Source: JAISDD01 sp031553935 (lineage in GTDB: Bacteria > Bacillota > Syntrophomonadia > Syntrophomonadales > Syntrophomonadaceae). From it: 64,000 nucleotides of DNA. This document shows positions 25,794 through 34,002 of the stretch, piece after piece. How positions within the stretch are numbered: the first letter of the stretch is position 1; each line of letters opens with the position of its first letter. A program made the translations under genes and the position numbers. The notes under the pieces are model-generated. The model worked only from the letters and a program-made list of their open reading frames with translations. It was not told the DNA's origin and ran no database searches. Where the stretch lies: contig JAVBKS010000003.1 in assembly GCA_031553935.1 (NCBI GenBank), positions 76,025 to 140,024 of the forward strand, written 5' to 3'.

Positions 25794-27155
25794 CTATTGA
25801 CCTTGTTTTAATAATGCCAAGCTAATTGCCATGCGCGCTTCCCCAGATGGATCAATAGTATTGAAAAAAGCCGTACCGGCGTCATTTAATAGATCGGGGT
25901 ACCAACTAAGCTCAGTATACAGAGTATCAGCCAGAGCGGCGTATTCAGGACTAGAACTGACCTCATGGATAGCGGGCAGCAGGAAAGCATTGTATCTTTG
26001 GGCCCACTCTTCAGGGGTAATTTCTTCAATTCTGCTAATTACATCGGGGTCATCTTTAAGGTTGTCAAAATATATCCTCCAATGAGCTTCTTGAATCGCC
26101 AGCAGAAAAGCAACTAAATTGCTGACTTTGATTTTGTCACCAAACATCATTTGTAGCGTAGCCTGATGTTTTTGTTCATTGTCGGCTAATCCTTGTCTGC
26201 GACTATCAGGGTCAAGAAAATCAATAGTGAAGGCGTCTTCTAGAGCAGCTAAGAGCTCTGTTGAGCCTACATCATCAGCTTTAAATGCTTTCTCTACCAA
26301 GGTATCAGTTGCCAGGCCGGTTAGAATAGGATCCCAAGCTTGTTTGCCTTTAATTAAGCGGGCCTCATTTCGGGCATTATTAAGAGCGTCATGGCCACTA
26401 CGTTCCATATTGATTCGTAACAACTGGAAGGCAGCATCAAAGCTAGCAAAATTGTCGAAAACTATCCCTGGACCTCTATCAATACTGCTGGCAAGGGTCA
26501 GGATGTCGTTACTAACCGACACCACATGAAAATAGAAATAGAGGGGATCATTTCCCGCTGCCATGTATTCTTTGATTTCCGGAGTGAAATCCCATTGCTG
26601 CGGGCCACTCGCTTGAACCGAGTAAGCATTGATTTCTGGATGCCAATCTTCACCTGCCTTAACAGCTAAGAGAGTTACAAGGCTATATGCGGCGCGCTCG
26701 TCGAGATTACAGTGGGCGACATAACGGGTGCTGCCATTATTGCCATTAACAATTTCCCAGCGCATATTATCAGCAGCAAGTTTATCTATGGGTTCTATAT
26801 AGTCGACCTCGCACCAGTCCGACCAGTCGCTGTCCAAGGTGTCAGGACCAGTTCCTTTGGACATTACTCTAAATGCGTAGCGCCCGCTGCCATAGATGAA
26901 TTTTTCTCTTGCATCAAAAGAAGTGGCATTTCTGTTTCCAGACACGGAATAGCCACCGCCGGGGTGTTCAAAGCCAAAACCATAGTCGATTGCTTCTGCT
27001 ACTGGGTTCCAGATTGCTTGGCCGCTCTCCCACCTGAGCCCGGTTGGAACAGGAAGTTTCACTTGGTCACCAGCCAGTACATAAACCGGACAAAGGGATA
27101 AAAGCAGGGCGCAGCATATCATAATAGACAGAATTCTTCGCATAGAACCTCCCAT
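25794..27155 (-). CDS. Secreted protein with N-terminal fibronectin-like segment, unknown function
   Basis: 453 residues; AGGAGG is 10 nt before the ATG at 27155. A signal peptide (MRRILSIMICCALLLSLCP...VLAG) precedes a region with the fibronectin type III look, LPVPTGLRWESGQAIWNPVAEAID followed by YAFRVMSKG and SDWCEV. The C-terminal half is helical, with MFGDKIKVSNLVAFLLAI and DPSGEARMAISLALL, two stretches that align by eye with the secreted protein at 2927-4015. It is divergent from the XRE-kinase cassette, across a palindrome. No enzymatic motif was recognised. It may be the ligand or target of the facing receptor kinase, which is speculation. Confidence 0.65.
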   Translation of the reverse strand: MGGSMRRILSIMICCALLLSLCPVYVLAGDQVKLPVPTGLRWESGQAIWNPVAEAIDYGFGFEHPGGGYSVSGNRNATSFDAREKFIYGSGRYAFRVMSKGTGPDTLDSDWSDWCEVDYIEPIDKLAADNMRWEIVNGNNGSTRYVAHCNLDERAAYSLVTLLAVKAGEDWHPEINAYSVQASGPQQWDFTPEIKEYMAAGNDPLYFYFHVVSVSNDILTLASSIDRGPGIVFDNFASFDAAFQLLRINMERSGHDALNNARNEARLIKGKQAWDPILTGLATDTLVEKAFKADDVGSTELLAALEDAFTIDFLDPDSRRQGLADNEQKHQATLQMMFGDKIKVSNLVAFLLAIQEAHWRIYFDNLKDDPDVISRIEEITPEEWAQRYNAFLLPAIHEVSSSPEYAALADTLYTELSWYPDLLNDAGTAFFNTIDPSGEARMAISLALLKQGQ

Positions 27156-27283
27156 AATTAAATTACCTCCTCAATAATCTGTAATTCGTTTAATTCTTAT
27201 AAGCAATACAATAGTTATTTCATCCGTAAAGTTTCATATTTACACCCCCTCAATAATTGGCATTATGTTAACATTATGGAAAA

Positions 27284-27350
27284 GATAAGTCTTACACTCT
27301 TAGCGGAGTTTAGAAGATTTGTCGACTCCGCTGGAAGTGTAAGACTTATC
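27284..27350. repeat. 67-bp near-perfect palindrome
   Basis: Outer arms of 15 bp, GATAAGTCTTACACT (27284-27298) and its exact complement AGTGTAAGACTTATC (27336-27350), enclose inner arms AGCGGAGT (27302-27309) and ACTCCGCT (27325-27332). It lies between divergent genes, so it is not a normal terminator. It could be an operator, a cruciform or a small mobile palindrome. Confidence 0.8.
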
Positions 27351-27389
27351 ATAAATTGCCAGCTATACTGAAGGGAAACATTATAAAAC

Positions 27390-27418
27390 TTACCAATATG
27401 GAGCGGCTGAGGTATAAT
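27390..27418 (+). promoter_or_regulatory. Sigma-A-like promoter of the XRE regulator
   Basis: TTACCA (4 of 6), a 17-bp spacer and a perfect TATAAT (27413-27418). A transcript starting near 27425 excludes upstream starts and supports the ATG at 27470. Confidence 0.5.
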
Positions 27419-27469
27419 TCAAATAAAAAACTAATAATGTGTTTTCACCAAATATATGGGAATGATTAT

Positions 27470-27931
27470 ATGGATGCGAAAAAAGAAGCACTGCAAACCG
27501 GAAGATCGAAGGGAAAAATCAGCACGAAGGAACTGCTGGAGAGTTTGAAAAAAGCTTCTGACATTAGGGAGTTTCGCAAAGAGAACCTTTCCAGTTTTGT
27601 GGATATAACCTTCAAAGAATACCTGGATGACCTTATCAGCAGCAGAAATATCAAGCGTTCTGATGTTATTAAGGCTTCGGGACTAACTGAAACATATGCC
27701 TACCAGATATTTGCGGGTATAAAAAACCCCTCGCGGGATAAACTTATCGCTTTAGCTTTGGGCATGCGGCTTAACTTGGAGGAAAGCCAAACTCTTTTAC
27801 AACTTGCCGGGGTAAATGAGCTGTATGCGAAAAATCGCCGCGATTCTGTGATTATCTTCGCCTTGGAAAAGGAACTCGGTATCACGGAGCTCAACGATCT
27901 GCTATTTGAACTGGAGGAATTCACCTTGTAG
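27470..27931 (+). CDS. XRE-like helix-turn-helix regulator
   Basis: 153 residues from the ATG at 27470, which is the first start downstream of the TATAAT. The N terminus is charged. The central part reads TFKEYLDDLISSRNIKRSDVIKASGL, then TYAYQIFAGIKNPSRDKLIALALGM, a Cro/C1-type helix-turn-helix, and a C-terminal helical stretch with EESQTLLQLAG. It probably controls its own operon, which continues with two membrane proteins, and may bind the palindrome upstream. Similar XRE proteins are often found beside Ser/Thr kinase genes in Firmicutes; that link is from memory. The target site is unknown. Confidence 0.78.
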   Translation: MDAKKEALQTGRSKGKISTKELLESLKKASDIREFRKENLSSFVDITFKEYLDDLISSRNIKRSDVIKASGLTETYAYQIFAGIKNPSRDKLIALALGMRLNLEESQTLLQLAGVNELYAKNRRDSVIIFALEKELGITELNDLLFELEEFTL

Positions 27932-27957
27932 CGCACGATAGTTAAGGAGGGAGAGTA

Positions 27958-29769
27958 TTGGATCCAGCCGGCAATACGGCTAGGCTGATAAGAGTTGTCG
28001 CAGCGGGTATGCTAGTTGGCATGCTAGTGCTTCTGCTTTTTCGGTTTCCTGCAATTATAAATACTCTTAGAATGTACTCTCATGAAGCCATTTTACAGAA
28101 GAATTTGCTCTCGGCTCGAGGTGAAGCCTTTGAGGACATTGAGCTAGCCGAGGTTTCATTGCGGGCAGTGCTAAACGGAGCGCCTCAGGCTGGGGTATCA
28201 GCGTCGTTGGACCACCAGAACTGGTTCATTCCTCAAGGTGGCTTAGTGAGTATTAAGCAGGTGCCCGGTTATTATGAGCGCATTGCTGCTACCTATGGCA
28301 ATCGGATTGTTTGGCAGGCCAGGGAAATCATTACAGATAATGCCAATGAAATCACGTTGGATGTAGGAAACGCGCCATTGGCACCAGAGCTTGCAATATA
28401 TGAAATAACAAAGGGGGAAAAGAAAACTATACCCCTTGAAATCAACCAGGCGGAAGCAATCGATATAGTAAACGCCCCTAATGGAGTTGCGATTGTTCAT
28501 GATGCGAGTGGCTTTTCGTTGTTAATTGATGGGAAGCTGCCACCAGATGGTTTTTCCCATATAGTGCTAAAAGCCGTCAACCAATATGGCTACGCCCTTA
28601 TGCATGTCGGTCTGCGCATTTCCAGAGAAGATGAAATCATCCCCATCTATACAGTTGAGGATCTTTTTAATATCCGCTACAAAAAGGCAAACTCCTATCG
28701 CTTAATGAACGATCTCGATATGAGTGATATGAATGAATGGATGGAGATCGGTACCCAGGAATATAATTTCACAGGGGTATTTGATGGCGGCGGGCATGAG
28801 ATAAGAGGTTTCCATAATTTATCTAACTTTCAAGGGGAAAGCTTCTCGCTATTCGGGCATATTAGGAACGCGGAAGTTAAAAACCTGATTATCAGAGATC
28901 CACTTATTGTTCCCTGGTCCTCTGACGAAGCCCAGGTTGGGGTAGCCCTGTGTCATGGAGCCATCAGCAGCTTGATTATGAATTGTGCCTCAATGGGAGG
29001 CAGCATTAGCTCATACTTTCTCAGCGGTTTGATTGCGGCTGCCAGAGACACCGTGATCAAAGACTGTTTCAATTCTACTGATGTTTTTTCCACCGCTCCT
29101 AGTATGCCAAGTGTTGGCGGAGTGCTTGGCGGTCTATATGAAAATTCCTATATCGCCAACTGCGCCAATGAGGGGGAGATTCACGGCTCTCATCTTTCGG
29201 GAGGAGTCGTGGCCTACAACCAAAAATCAACCTTATTTCGCTGCCTTAACAGCGGCTATATCTGGGGACATACTTTAGTGGGAGAGATCATGCCCAGCGG
29301 TATCATGCATACCACTGACCAGGGCTTTGCAGCTTATGGTTATTTTACCCGGGGCAGTGCGCCTATCGGCGGCAATGTCTTCGAACCATACGGCGCAGTT
29401 AATTCACTCTTGCCGATAGCGCCCGAAGACTTGCGAAAACCTGAAAAGATGCCGCTCATCGGCACTTTTGAAGGCGATAATCCGGATTGGGTTTATGCCA
29501 GCCTTGATGCTAATGGTCCGGTTCCAAATGGTATATTCAAAACACAGGCGAAAGCGCCAATGTTTTCTCGATCAGGAAATCAATTGATTTTGCCACCTCG
29601 TGAAGGAACCAAGTACTATTATACACTTGACGGGACGAATCCCTACTCTAACTGCCGAGAGGGCATAGAAAGCCTTGAAATTAACCTTGCAAATGGTCAA
29701 ATTCTGACTGTATTTGCTGCCGAGCAGGGCTGTAGAGACAGTGAAGTTGTTATATATCGGCGGAAATGA
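27958..29769 (+). CDS. Membrane-anchored ectodomain protein with GLUG-like repeats and chitobiase-type C-terminal domain
   Basis: 603 residues starting at TTG behind GGAGGGAG. One membrane helix near residues 12-28 is followed by a large extracellular part. A YTVEDLFNIRYKKANSYRLMNDLDM stretch, an EIGTQEYNFTGVFDGGGHEIRGF block and later Gly/Cys-containing turns are GLUG-type repeats. The C terminus (YYYTLDGTNP...) looks like the chitobiase/hexosaminidase C-terminal domain. Its ectodomain is paralogous to that of the next gene but it lacks a kinase domain. It may act as co-receptor or decoy; this is inference. Confidence 0.7.
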   Translation: MDPAGNTARLIRVVAAGMLVGMLVLLLFRFPAIINTLRMYSHEAILQKNLLSARGEAFEDIELAEVSLRAVLNGAPQAGVSASLDHQNWFIPQGGLVSIKQVPGYYERIAATYGNRIVWQAREIITDNANEITLDVGNAPLAPELAIYEITKGEKKTIPLEINQAEAIDIVNAPNGVAIVHDASGFSLLIDGKLPPDGFSHIVLKAVNQYGYALMHVGLRISREDEIIPIYTVEDLFNIRYKKANSYRLMNDLDMSDMNEWMEIGTQEYNFTGVFDGGGHEIRGFHNLSNFQGESFSLFGHIRNAEVKNLIIRDPLIVPWSSDEAQVGVALCHGAISSLIMNCASMGGSISSYFLSGLIAAARDTVIKDCFNSTDVFSTAPSMPSVGGVLGGLYENSYIANCANEGEIHGSHLSGGVVAYNQKSTLFRCLNSGYIWGHTLVGEIMPSGIMHTTDQGFAAYGYFTRGSAPIGGNVFEPYGAVNSLLPIAPEDLRKPEKMPLIGTFEGDNPDWVYASLDANGPVPNGIFKTQAKAPMFSRSGNQLILPPREGTKYYYTLDGTNPYSNCREGIESLEINLANGQILTVFAAEQGCRDSEVVIYRRK

Positions 29770-29778
29770 GGAGATTGA

Positions 29779-32163
29779 ATGCGGCTAATGGAGGAATTTA
29801 TCAATCGTTATGCCTGTGAAGGCCCGGAAGGATTACCGGAATCGCTGTTAAATAGGCTCACGTTTGTTTCTTGTCTTTCGCAAAAGGAGGACCGTCGCAT
29901 TTATTTAGTGATCGACGGTCTGAGTGGAAACAAGGCGATACTTAAAATTACTGATCCTAAGAGTCCTGACAGTGTAAAACGGGAATACGAATTGCTCACT
30001 AAACTAATACATCCTTCTATCCCTGTTCCAATTTATTATGAGACCGACAAAGAAGGACGGGAATATTTACTGCGCACTTACGCCGAAGGGGAAACGCTTG
30101 ACCATTTGCTGGAAAGAGACGGTATGTTCAGCGGAAGGCAGGTGCTGGAAATGGCGCTGAAAATTTGCGAAATTCTATCTTACCTGCATGGACAGAAGCC
30201 ACCCATTATTTATCGAGACTTAAAACCTCAGAATATTGCTATAACCCCTAATGGCAAGCTCAGTTTATTTGATTTCGGTATTGCTAGAGAAGACAAAAAA
30301 GACAAGGAATATGATACCGTGTATGTCGGCTCTGTAGCTTTTGCTTCTCCGGAGCAGTTCGGGTTCACCAAGACCGATGCTCGCTCTGACATCTATACCT
30401 TGGGTAAGCTTATGATGTTTCTGCTCACAGGGGATACCGAGCAATCTGAATATGCGAATAAAATCAAGGATAAAGGCATTCGCAAGACAATTGCGAAGTG
30501 CACAAGGTTATCACCGGAAAAACGCTACCATTCAGTGGAACAATTAGCTAAAGCTATTAGGTGGATTTTGTACCCGCCAACTAAAAAGGAGATGATTGTT
30601 GGTGCCGCAGTGATGGTACTTGTAATTGCTATAGGGTCTTTGGTTTGGACTAGAATGGATCTAGCCGAAAAAGAAGAGTTGCCCCCGAGTCTGGTCAGTG
30701 CAGTAGGAACTGAGGCTTCACAAGAGATGAAGCTAAAGATAAGATTTGAAACCCGCATGAAGGGCAAGCCCTTTCTCGATTGTGCCGTGTCGGCTGACAA
30801 CCATCATTGGTACGAACCGGCTCCAGGCGGCATAGCGGAGCTTGAAGTGCTTGCTCATGATAGAAGTATGGTTCGAGCTGCCTCCGGCAATCAGTCATTT
30901 ATTAAGGATATGGTTATTTCGAAAGCAGGCGGGCCTTATATCCTGACGCTGGATTTTGCTGACTTGCCTTCGGCACCAGAATTAATTGAACACACACTTA
31001 ATAATGCTCTTACCCATGAAATTCCATTAAACGTCATGGGGGCCAACGCAGTAAATCTATCAGGACAACCGGAGGGCATATCTGTTAGGCAGCACGATTC
31101 AGGGTATTTTCTATATGTTGAAGCTGGGGCGGGAATGTCCGGTCACTACACTATTTTTATGGAGAGTATCAATGAGCATGGCAAAGCTGATACATGGCTC
31201 CATATATATCTAGAGGATAGTAAGCCGGTCACATTAATCCGTACGGCTGGGGAGTTGGATGCTATCCGGAGTAATCTAGCAGGACACTATGAGCTGGCTG
31301 CTGATATTGACTTAAGGGGATGGGGCGAATGGATATCTATCGGAACCAGAGAATATCCCTTTACAGGAAAATTCGACGGTAAGGGGCATACTATTTCCGC
31401 AATGTTCCTGCGCGGGGATACTGGAAATACCAGTTTTGACCTCGGGTTATTTGGAGTTATTAATAGGGGCGAGGTCAGTAATTTAATCATTAAATCACCT
31501 CAAGCCGATGTGCACAATGAGAGTTTTGGTGATATTGGCGCTGTAGTTGGAACCCTTTTTGACGGACTGGTTGAGAATTGTGCAGTTTTGGACGGAGAAC
31601 TTCGGGCAGACATTGGTATGGATTCGTCATTAGGCGGGATAGCAGGTTATAATCAGGGAATAATCCGCCGCTGCTTCAATTCCAGCACTCTATTGATTTA
31701 TAATGGCATGCAAAGAACGCTGACAGATAGCAACGCGGGCGGAATAGTAGGAACGAATCAAGGTTTCGCAGCTGAATGCTGTAATGTCGGCAAAGTAACT
31801 GGGGTTGTTCTCGCTGGAGGAATTGCCGGCATTTCTGACAAAGGCAGCATTACCCGCTGCATAAATACCGGGCAGATTAAGGCGCCATATTACCTGGGGG
31901 TCTATCCGCCAGGTGGGATTGCTCACTTATTAGGCCGGGGCGTGGCTATAACTTATAGCGCATTCGAGCGCGGCAGTGCACCAGTTGGCACTACAGTCTT
32001 TAATCGCGGGACTTTGCTGGGGATAAAACCGCTTAGCAAGGAGGAGTTTAACCAACCTGATATGTTGGCGGCAGTCTTCCATGACTGGAATGCCAAGGAC
32101 AAGTGGATATACAGCGATATTCTGCCAGGCTATCCTCTTCCGAGAGGGATTTGGGAAGAGTAG
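29779..32163 (+). CDS. Transmembrane Ser/Thr protein kinase with GLUG-like ectodomain
   Basis: 794 residues; AGGAG lies 5-6 nt before the ATG. Residues ~30-265 form a Hanks-type kinase with Lys56 (AILKI), Glu69, catalytic YRDLKPQN (Asp147, Asn152), DFG (Asp165-Gly167) and the ASPEQF activation segment. All catalytic residues are present. A membrane helix (~272-290) leads to an extracellular part with no PASTA repeats. Instead it has an Ig-like stretch and GLUG-type repeats (EWISIGTREYPFTGKFDGKGHTI), parallel to the upstream gene. It is a receptor-like kinase with an unknown signal, 9 bp after its kinase-less paralogue. Confidence 0.88.
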   Translation: MRLMEEFINRYACEGPEGLPESLLNRLTFVSCLSQKEDRRIYLVIDGLSGNKAILKITDPKSPDSVKREYELLTKLIHPSIPVPIYYETDKEGREYLLRTYAEGETLDHLLERDGMFSGRQVLEMALKICEILSYLHGQKPPIIYRDLKPQNIAITPNGKLSLFDFGIAREDKKDKEYDTVYVGSVAFASPEQFGFTKTDARSDIYTLGKLMMFLLTGDTEQSEYANKIKDKGIRKTIAKCTRLSPEKRYHSVEQLAKAIRWILYPPTKKEMIVGAAVMVLVIAIGSLVWTRMDLAEKEELPPSLVSAVGTEASQEMKLKIRFETRMKGKPFLDCAVSADNHHWYEPAPGGIAELEVLAHDRSMVRAASGNQSFIKDMVISKAGGPYILTLDFADLPSAPELIEHTLNNALTHEIPLNVMGANAVNLSGQPEGISVRQHDSGYFLYVEAGAGMSGHYTIFMESINEHGKADTWLHIYLEDSKPVTLIRTAGELDAIRSNLAGHYELAADIDLRGWGEWISIGTREYPFTGKFDGKGHTISAMFLRGDTGNTSFDLGLFGVINRGEVSNLIIKSPQADVHNESFGDIGAVVGTLFDGLVENCAVLDGELRADIGMDSSLGGIAGYNQGIIRRCFNSSTLLIYNGMQRTLTDSNAGGIVGTNQGFAAECCNVGKVTGVVLAGGIAGISDKGSITRCINTGQIKAPYYLGVYPPGGIAHLLGRGVAITYSAFERGSAPVGTTVFNRGTLLGIKPLSKEEFNQPDMLAAVFHDWNAKDKWIYSDILPGYPLPRGIWEE

Positions 32164-32185
32164 AAGTATAATACCTGAAAGTTAA

Positions 32186-32215
32186 GCATATTTTGGCTAG
32201 GGTTTAGCATATTGT
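32186..32215 (+). promoter_or_regulatory. Sigma-E-type mother-cell promoter of yabP
   Basis: GCATATT (7 of 7 to KMATATT), a 15-bp spacer, and CATATTGT (6 of 8 to CATACANT). The expected transcript start is about 25 nt before the yabP start codon. In Bacillus yabP and yabQ are sigma-E-dependent. Confidence 0.55.
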
Positions 32216-32246
32216 TAAGTAACAATTTGCTAGGGAGGGGATGTAA

Positions 32247-32516
32247 TTGTCAACTCATGAATTGAGGATTAGTGACCGACAGAATATGGAGCTTACTGGA
32301 GTTAATAATGTTGAGACTTTTGATGAAAACGAAATTATCTTGGAAACCGAGATGGGCTATCTGACCGTAAGCGGAGAAAATCTTCATATAAGCTTGTTAA
32401 ACTTAGAAGATAAAAAAGTAGCTTTAAGCGGCAGCATAAACGGTATAAATTATAAGCCGTTAAATGTTGACTTAAAAACCAAGAGTAAAAGTATTCTTGA
32501 CCGCATTTTGAAGTAA
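32247..32516 (+). CDS. yabP: Sporulation protein YabP
   Basis: 89 residues starting at TTG behind GGGAGGGG. The YabP/YqfC fold is recognisable: HELRISDRQNMELTGVNNVETFDENEIILET...GYLTVSGENLHI. Bacillus YabP is made in the mother cell under sigma-E and is needed for efficient sporulation, probably at the coat or cortex. A sigma-E-like promoter lies upstream and yabQ downstream, the usual pair. Confidence 0.93.
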   Translation: MSTHELRISDRQNMELTGVNNVETFDENEIILETEMGYLTVSGENLHISLLNLEDKKVALSGSINGINYKPLNVDLKTKSKSILDRILK

Positions 32517-32601
32517 AGCCATTATAAGATATCTTAAGGAGCTGGTTTTTACGGTTGATCAAATCCAAGTATTTCTGTTAACCGCGATACTTGGAGTATT
32601 C

Positions 32602-32961
32602 GTGGGATTGTTGATGCATTATTATCAATTATTGATCAGGGGAGGTAGAGTAAGAAAGGTATCACTTTATGTATTGGATTTCGGTTTATGGCTATTATTG
32701 CTGTTGATAATATTTTCAATACTTTTGATCATTAATTTAGCTGAAATTAGAATCTATATATTTTTAGCTTTAATACTAGGTTTATTAATCTATTACCACT
32801 TTATTTCCGATTACTTAAATGATACTCTTGGGGGCTTAGCCAAAGTCACGATCAAGATGGTTAAGTTCATCAGACAACTATTCATTTGGCCGATAAGGCG
32901 CGCCAAAGCAGCATTTAATAACTTAAGAACTATTGAGGACAATAATGAGCTGCCTCCATAA
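32602..32961 (+). CDS. yabQ: Spore cortex biosynthesis protein YabQ, start codon uncertain
   Basis: The coordinates begin at the first canonical start (GTG), but the family's N terminus lies further upstream in the same frame: the sequence from about 32554 reads VDQIQVFLLTAILGVF, matching YabQ. The only AAGGAG (32536-32541) points at an ACG (32551) or GTT, not a normal start. YabQ has about four membrane helices (LLLLLIIFSILLIINL, IYIFLALILGLLIYYHF) and localises to the forespore membrane, where it is needed for cortex synthesis. It follows yabP by 85 bp or less. Either a rare start codon or a one-base lesion affects it. Confidence 0.8.
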   Translation: MGLLMHYYQLLIRGGRVRKVSLYVLDFGLWLLLLLIIFSILLIINLAEIRIYIFLALILGLLIYYHFISDYLNDTLGGLAKVTIKMVKFIRQLFIWPIRRAKAAFNNLRTIEDNNELPP

Positions 32962-33077
32962 ATACAGATGTCATAGTAGAAAAGTACAATTTAATAGACA
33001 ATTATTTGAATTTTTGTGATACAGTTAAAGAGTTGAAGAAATTGTTTAGTCTATTATTTCTCTGGAAGGACAACAGG

Positions 33078-33350
33078 ATGAAATCTAATTCGAATAAGAT
33101 AAAAAAACTGTTGCTTATTGTTTTGATTTTTTTCGTAATGATTAGCATTATACCTAGAGCTAAAAACATTTGGATTTTATCTGATAAACGTGATAAACTC
33201 CTACAAGAAAAAGGGGAATTGACCCTTCAAAATCAGGATTTAGTCAATGAGAGAGCAGTTTTAGAGTCTCCGGCGATGGTTGAGAAAATGGCTCGGGAAA
33301 GACTCGGTATGACTAAGGATGGTGAAAAGATTATTGTACCCAAGAAGTAA
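33078..33350 (+). CDS. divIC: Septum formation initiator, DivIC/FtsB family
   Basis: 90 residues from the ATG at 33078, with AAGGA 8-9 nt upstream; longer starts up to 33006 lack a site. A short cytoplasmic basic N terminus, one membrane helix (LLLIVLIFFVMISII), then a coiled coil (DKRDKLLQEKGELTLQNQDLVNERAVLESP) and the family ending EKMARERLGMTKDGEKI. It forms the divisome bridge with FtsL and DivIB in the septal membrane. The yabP-yabQ-divIC order matches Bacillus. Confidence 0.93.
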   Translation: MKSNSNKIKKLLLIVLIFFVMISIIPRAKNIWILSDKRDKLLQEKGELTLQNQDLVNERAVLESPAMVEKMARERLGMTKDGEKIIVPKK

Positions 33351-33443
33351 TTATGGATATAAATGACTACCCTTTGCAGTTGACTACTTATTGGGCATCT
33401 AATAAAATCTAATTAGTATTAGTTGAGGGGGACTACTAGTTTT

Positions 33444-33920
33444 ATGCCAACCGAACAAACAAATATTGCCCCAGGTGAGATTATAGAAGGCAAAGTTCAA
33501 GGAATAACTAATTTCGGTGCTTTTATTGAGCTCTCAGGGGGTATGGTAGGGCTGGTTCATATCTCAGAGATCGCAGATACCTATGTTAAAGAAGTAAAAG
33601 ACTTCATAAAAGAAGGGGATATGGTTAGGGTCAAAGTATTAAATGTTGCCGGCAAAAAAATAGGTTTGTCGATTAAACAAGCTAAGGTAGATAGTAAGCC
33701 GAATTTCATAAGAGCGAATCAAGAGACCACCTCTCCGTCACGGGTTAGTTCATATAATAAGCCTCCTGTGATGAACAGATCAAACAACAATACTAATAAG
33801 GTTGGAGTGAATAATGCAACTCTAGACGACAAAATTGCAAAATTCCTGAAAGAAAGCGACGAGCGAATGCAGCCACTTAAAAACAAAATAGAACCTAAAA
33901 AGCGAAATCGCAATTATTAA
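33444..33920 (+). CDS. S1-domain RNA-binding protein (YabR-like)
   Basis: 158 residues from the ATG at 33444, behind GAGGGGG at a slightly long distance. One S1/OB domain (PGEIIEGKVQGITNFGAFIELSGG...GLVHISEIADTYVKEV...GDMVRVKVLNV) is followed by an Asn/Ser-rich linker and a short basic C terminus. It probably binds RNA or ribosomes. Placement directly after divIC matches yabR in Bacillus. A terminator follows immediately. Confidence 0.9.
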   Translation: MPTEQTNIAPGEIIEGKVQGITNFGAFIELSGGMVGLVHISEIADTYVKEVKDFIKEGDMVRVKVLNVAGKKIGLSIKQAKVDSKPNFIRANQETTSPSRVSSYNKPPVMNRSNNNTNKVGVNNATLDDKIAKFLKESDERMQPLKNKIEPKKRNRNY

Positions 33921-33928
33921 TGATTTCC

Positions 33929-33955
33929 AAGCGCTTCTGATGGAGTGCTTTTTTT
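33929..33955 (+). terminator. Rho-independent terminator
   Basis: AAGCGCTTC pairs with GGAGTGCTT through two G-U wobbles across a 4-nt loop, followed by a run of seven T. It ends the yabP-to-S1 transcript. Confidence 0.85.
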
Positions 33956-34002
33956 ATGGAATCGTTTAGCTACAGGATTATGGCTTAAGGTGAGGGAGAT
34001 AA

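Larger units (their letters stand above)
27156..27469. other. Divergent intergenic region with a 67-bp palindrome
   Basis: The stretch separates the secreted-protein gene and the XRE regulator gene. It holds the palindrome at 27284-27350, a sigma-A-like promoter (27390-27418) for the regulator, and the AGGAGG of the minus-strand gene. No reading frame of note was found. Confidence 0.6.
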
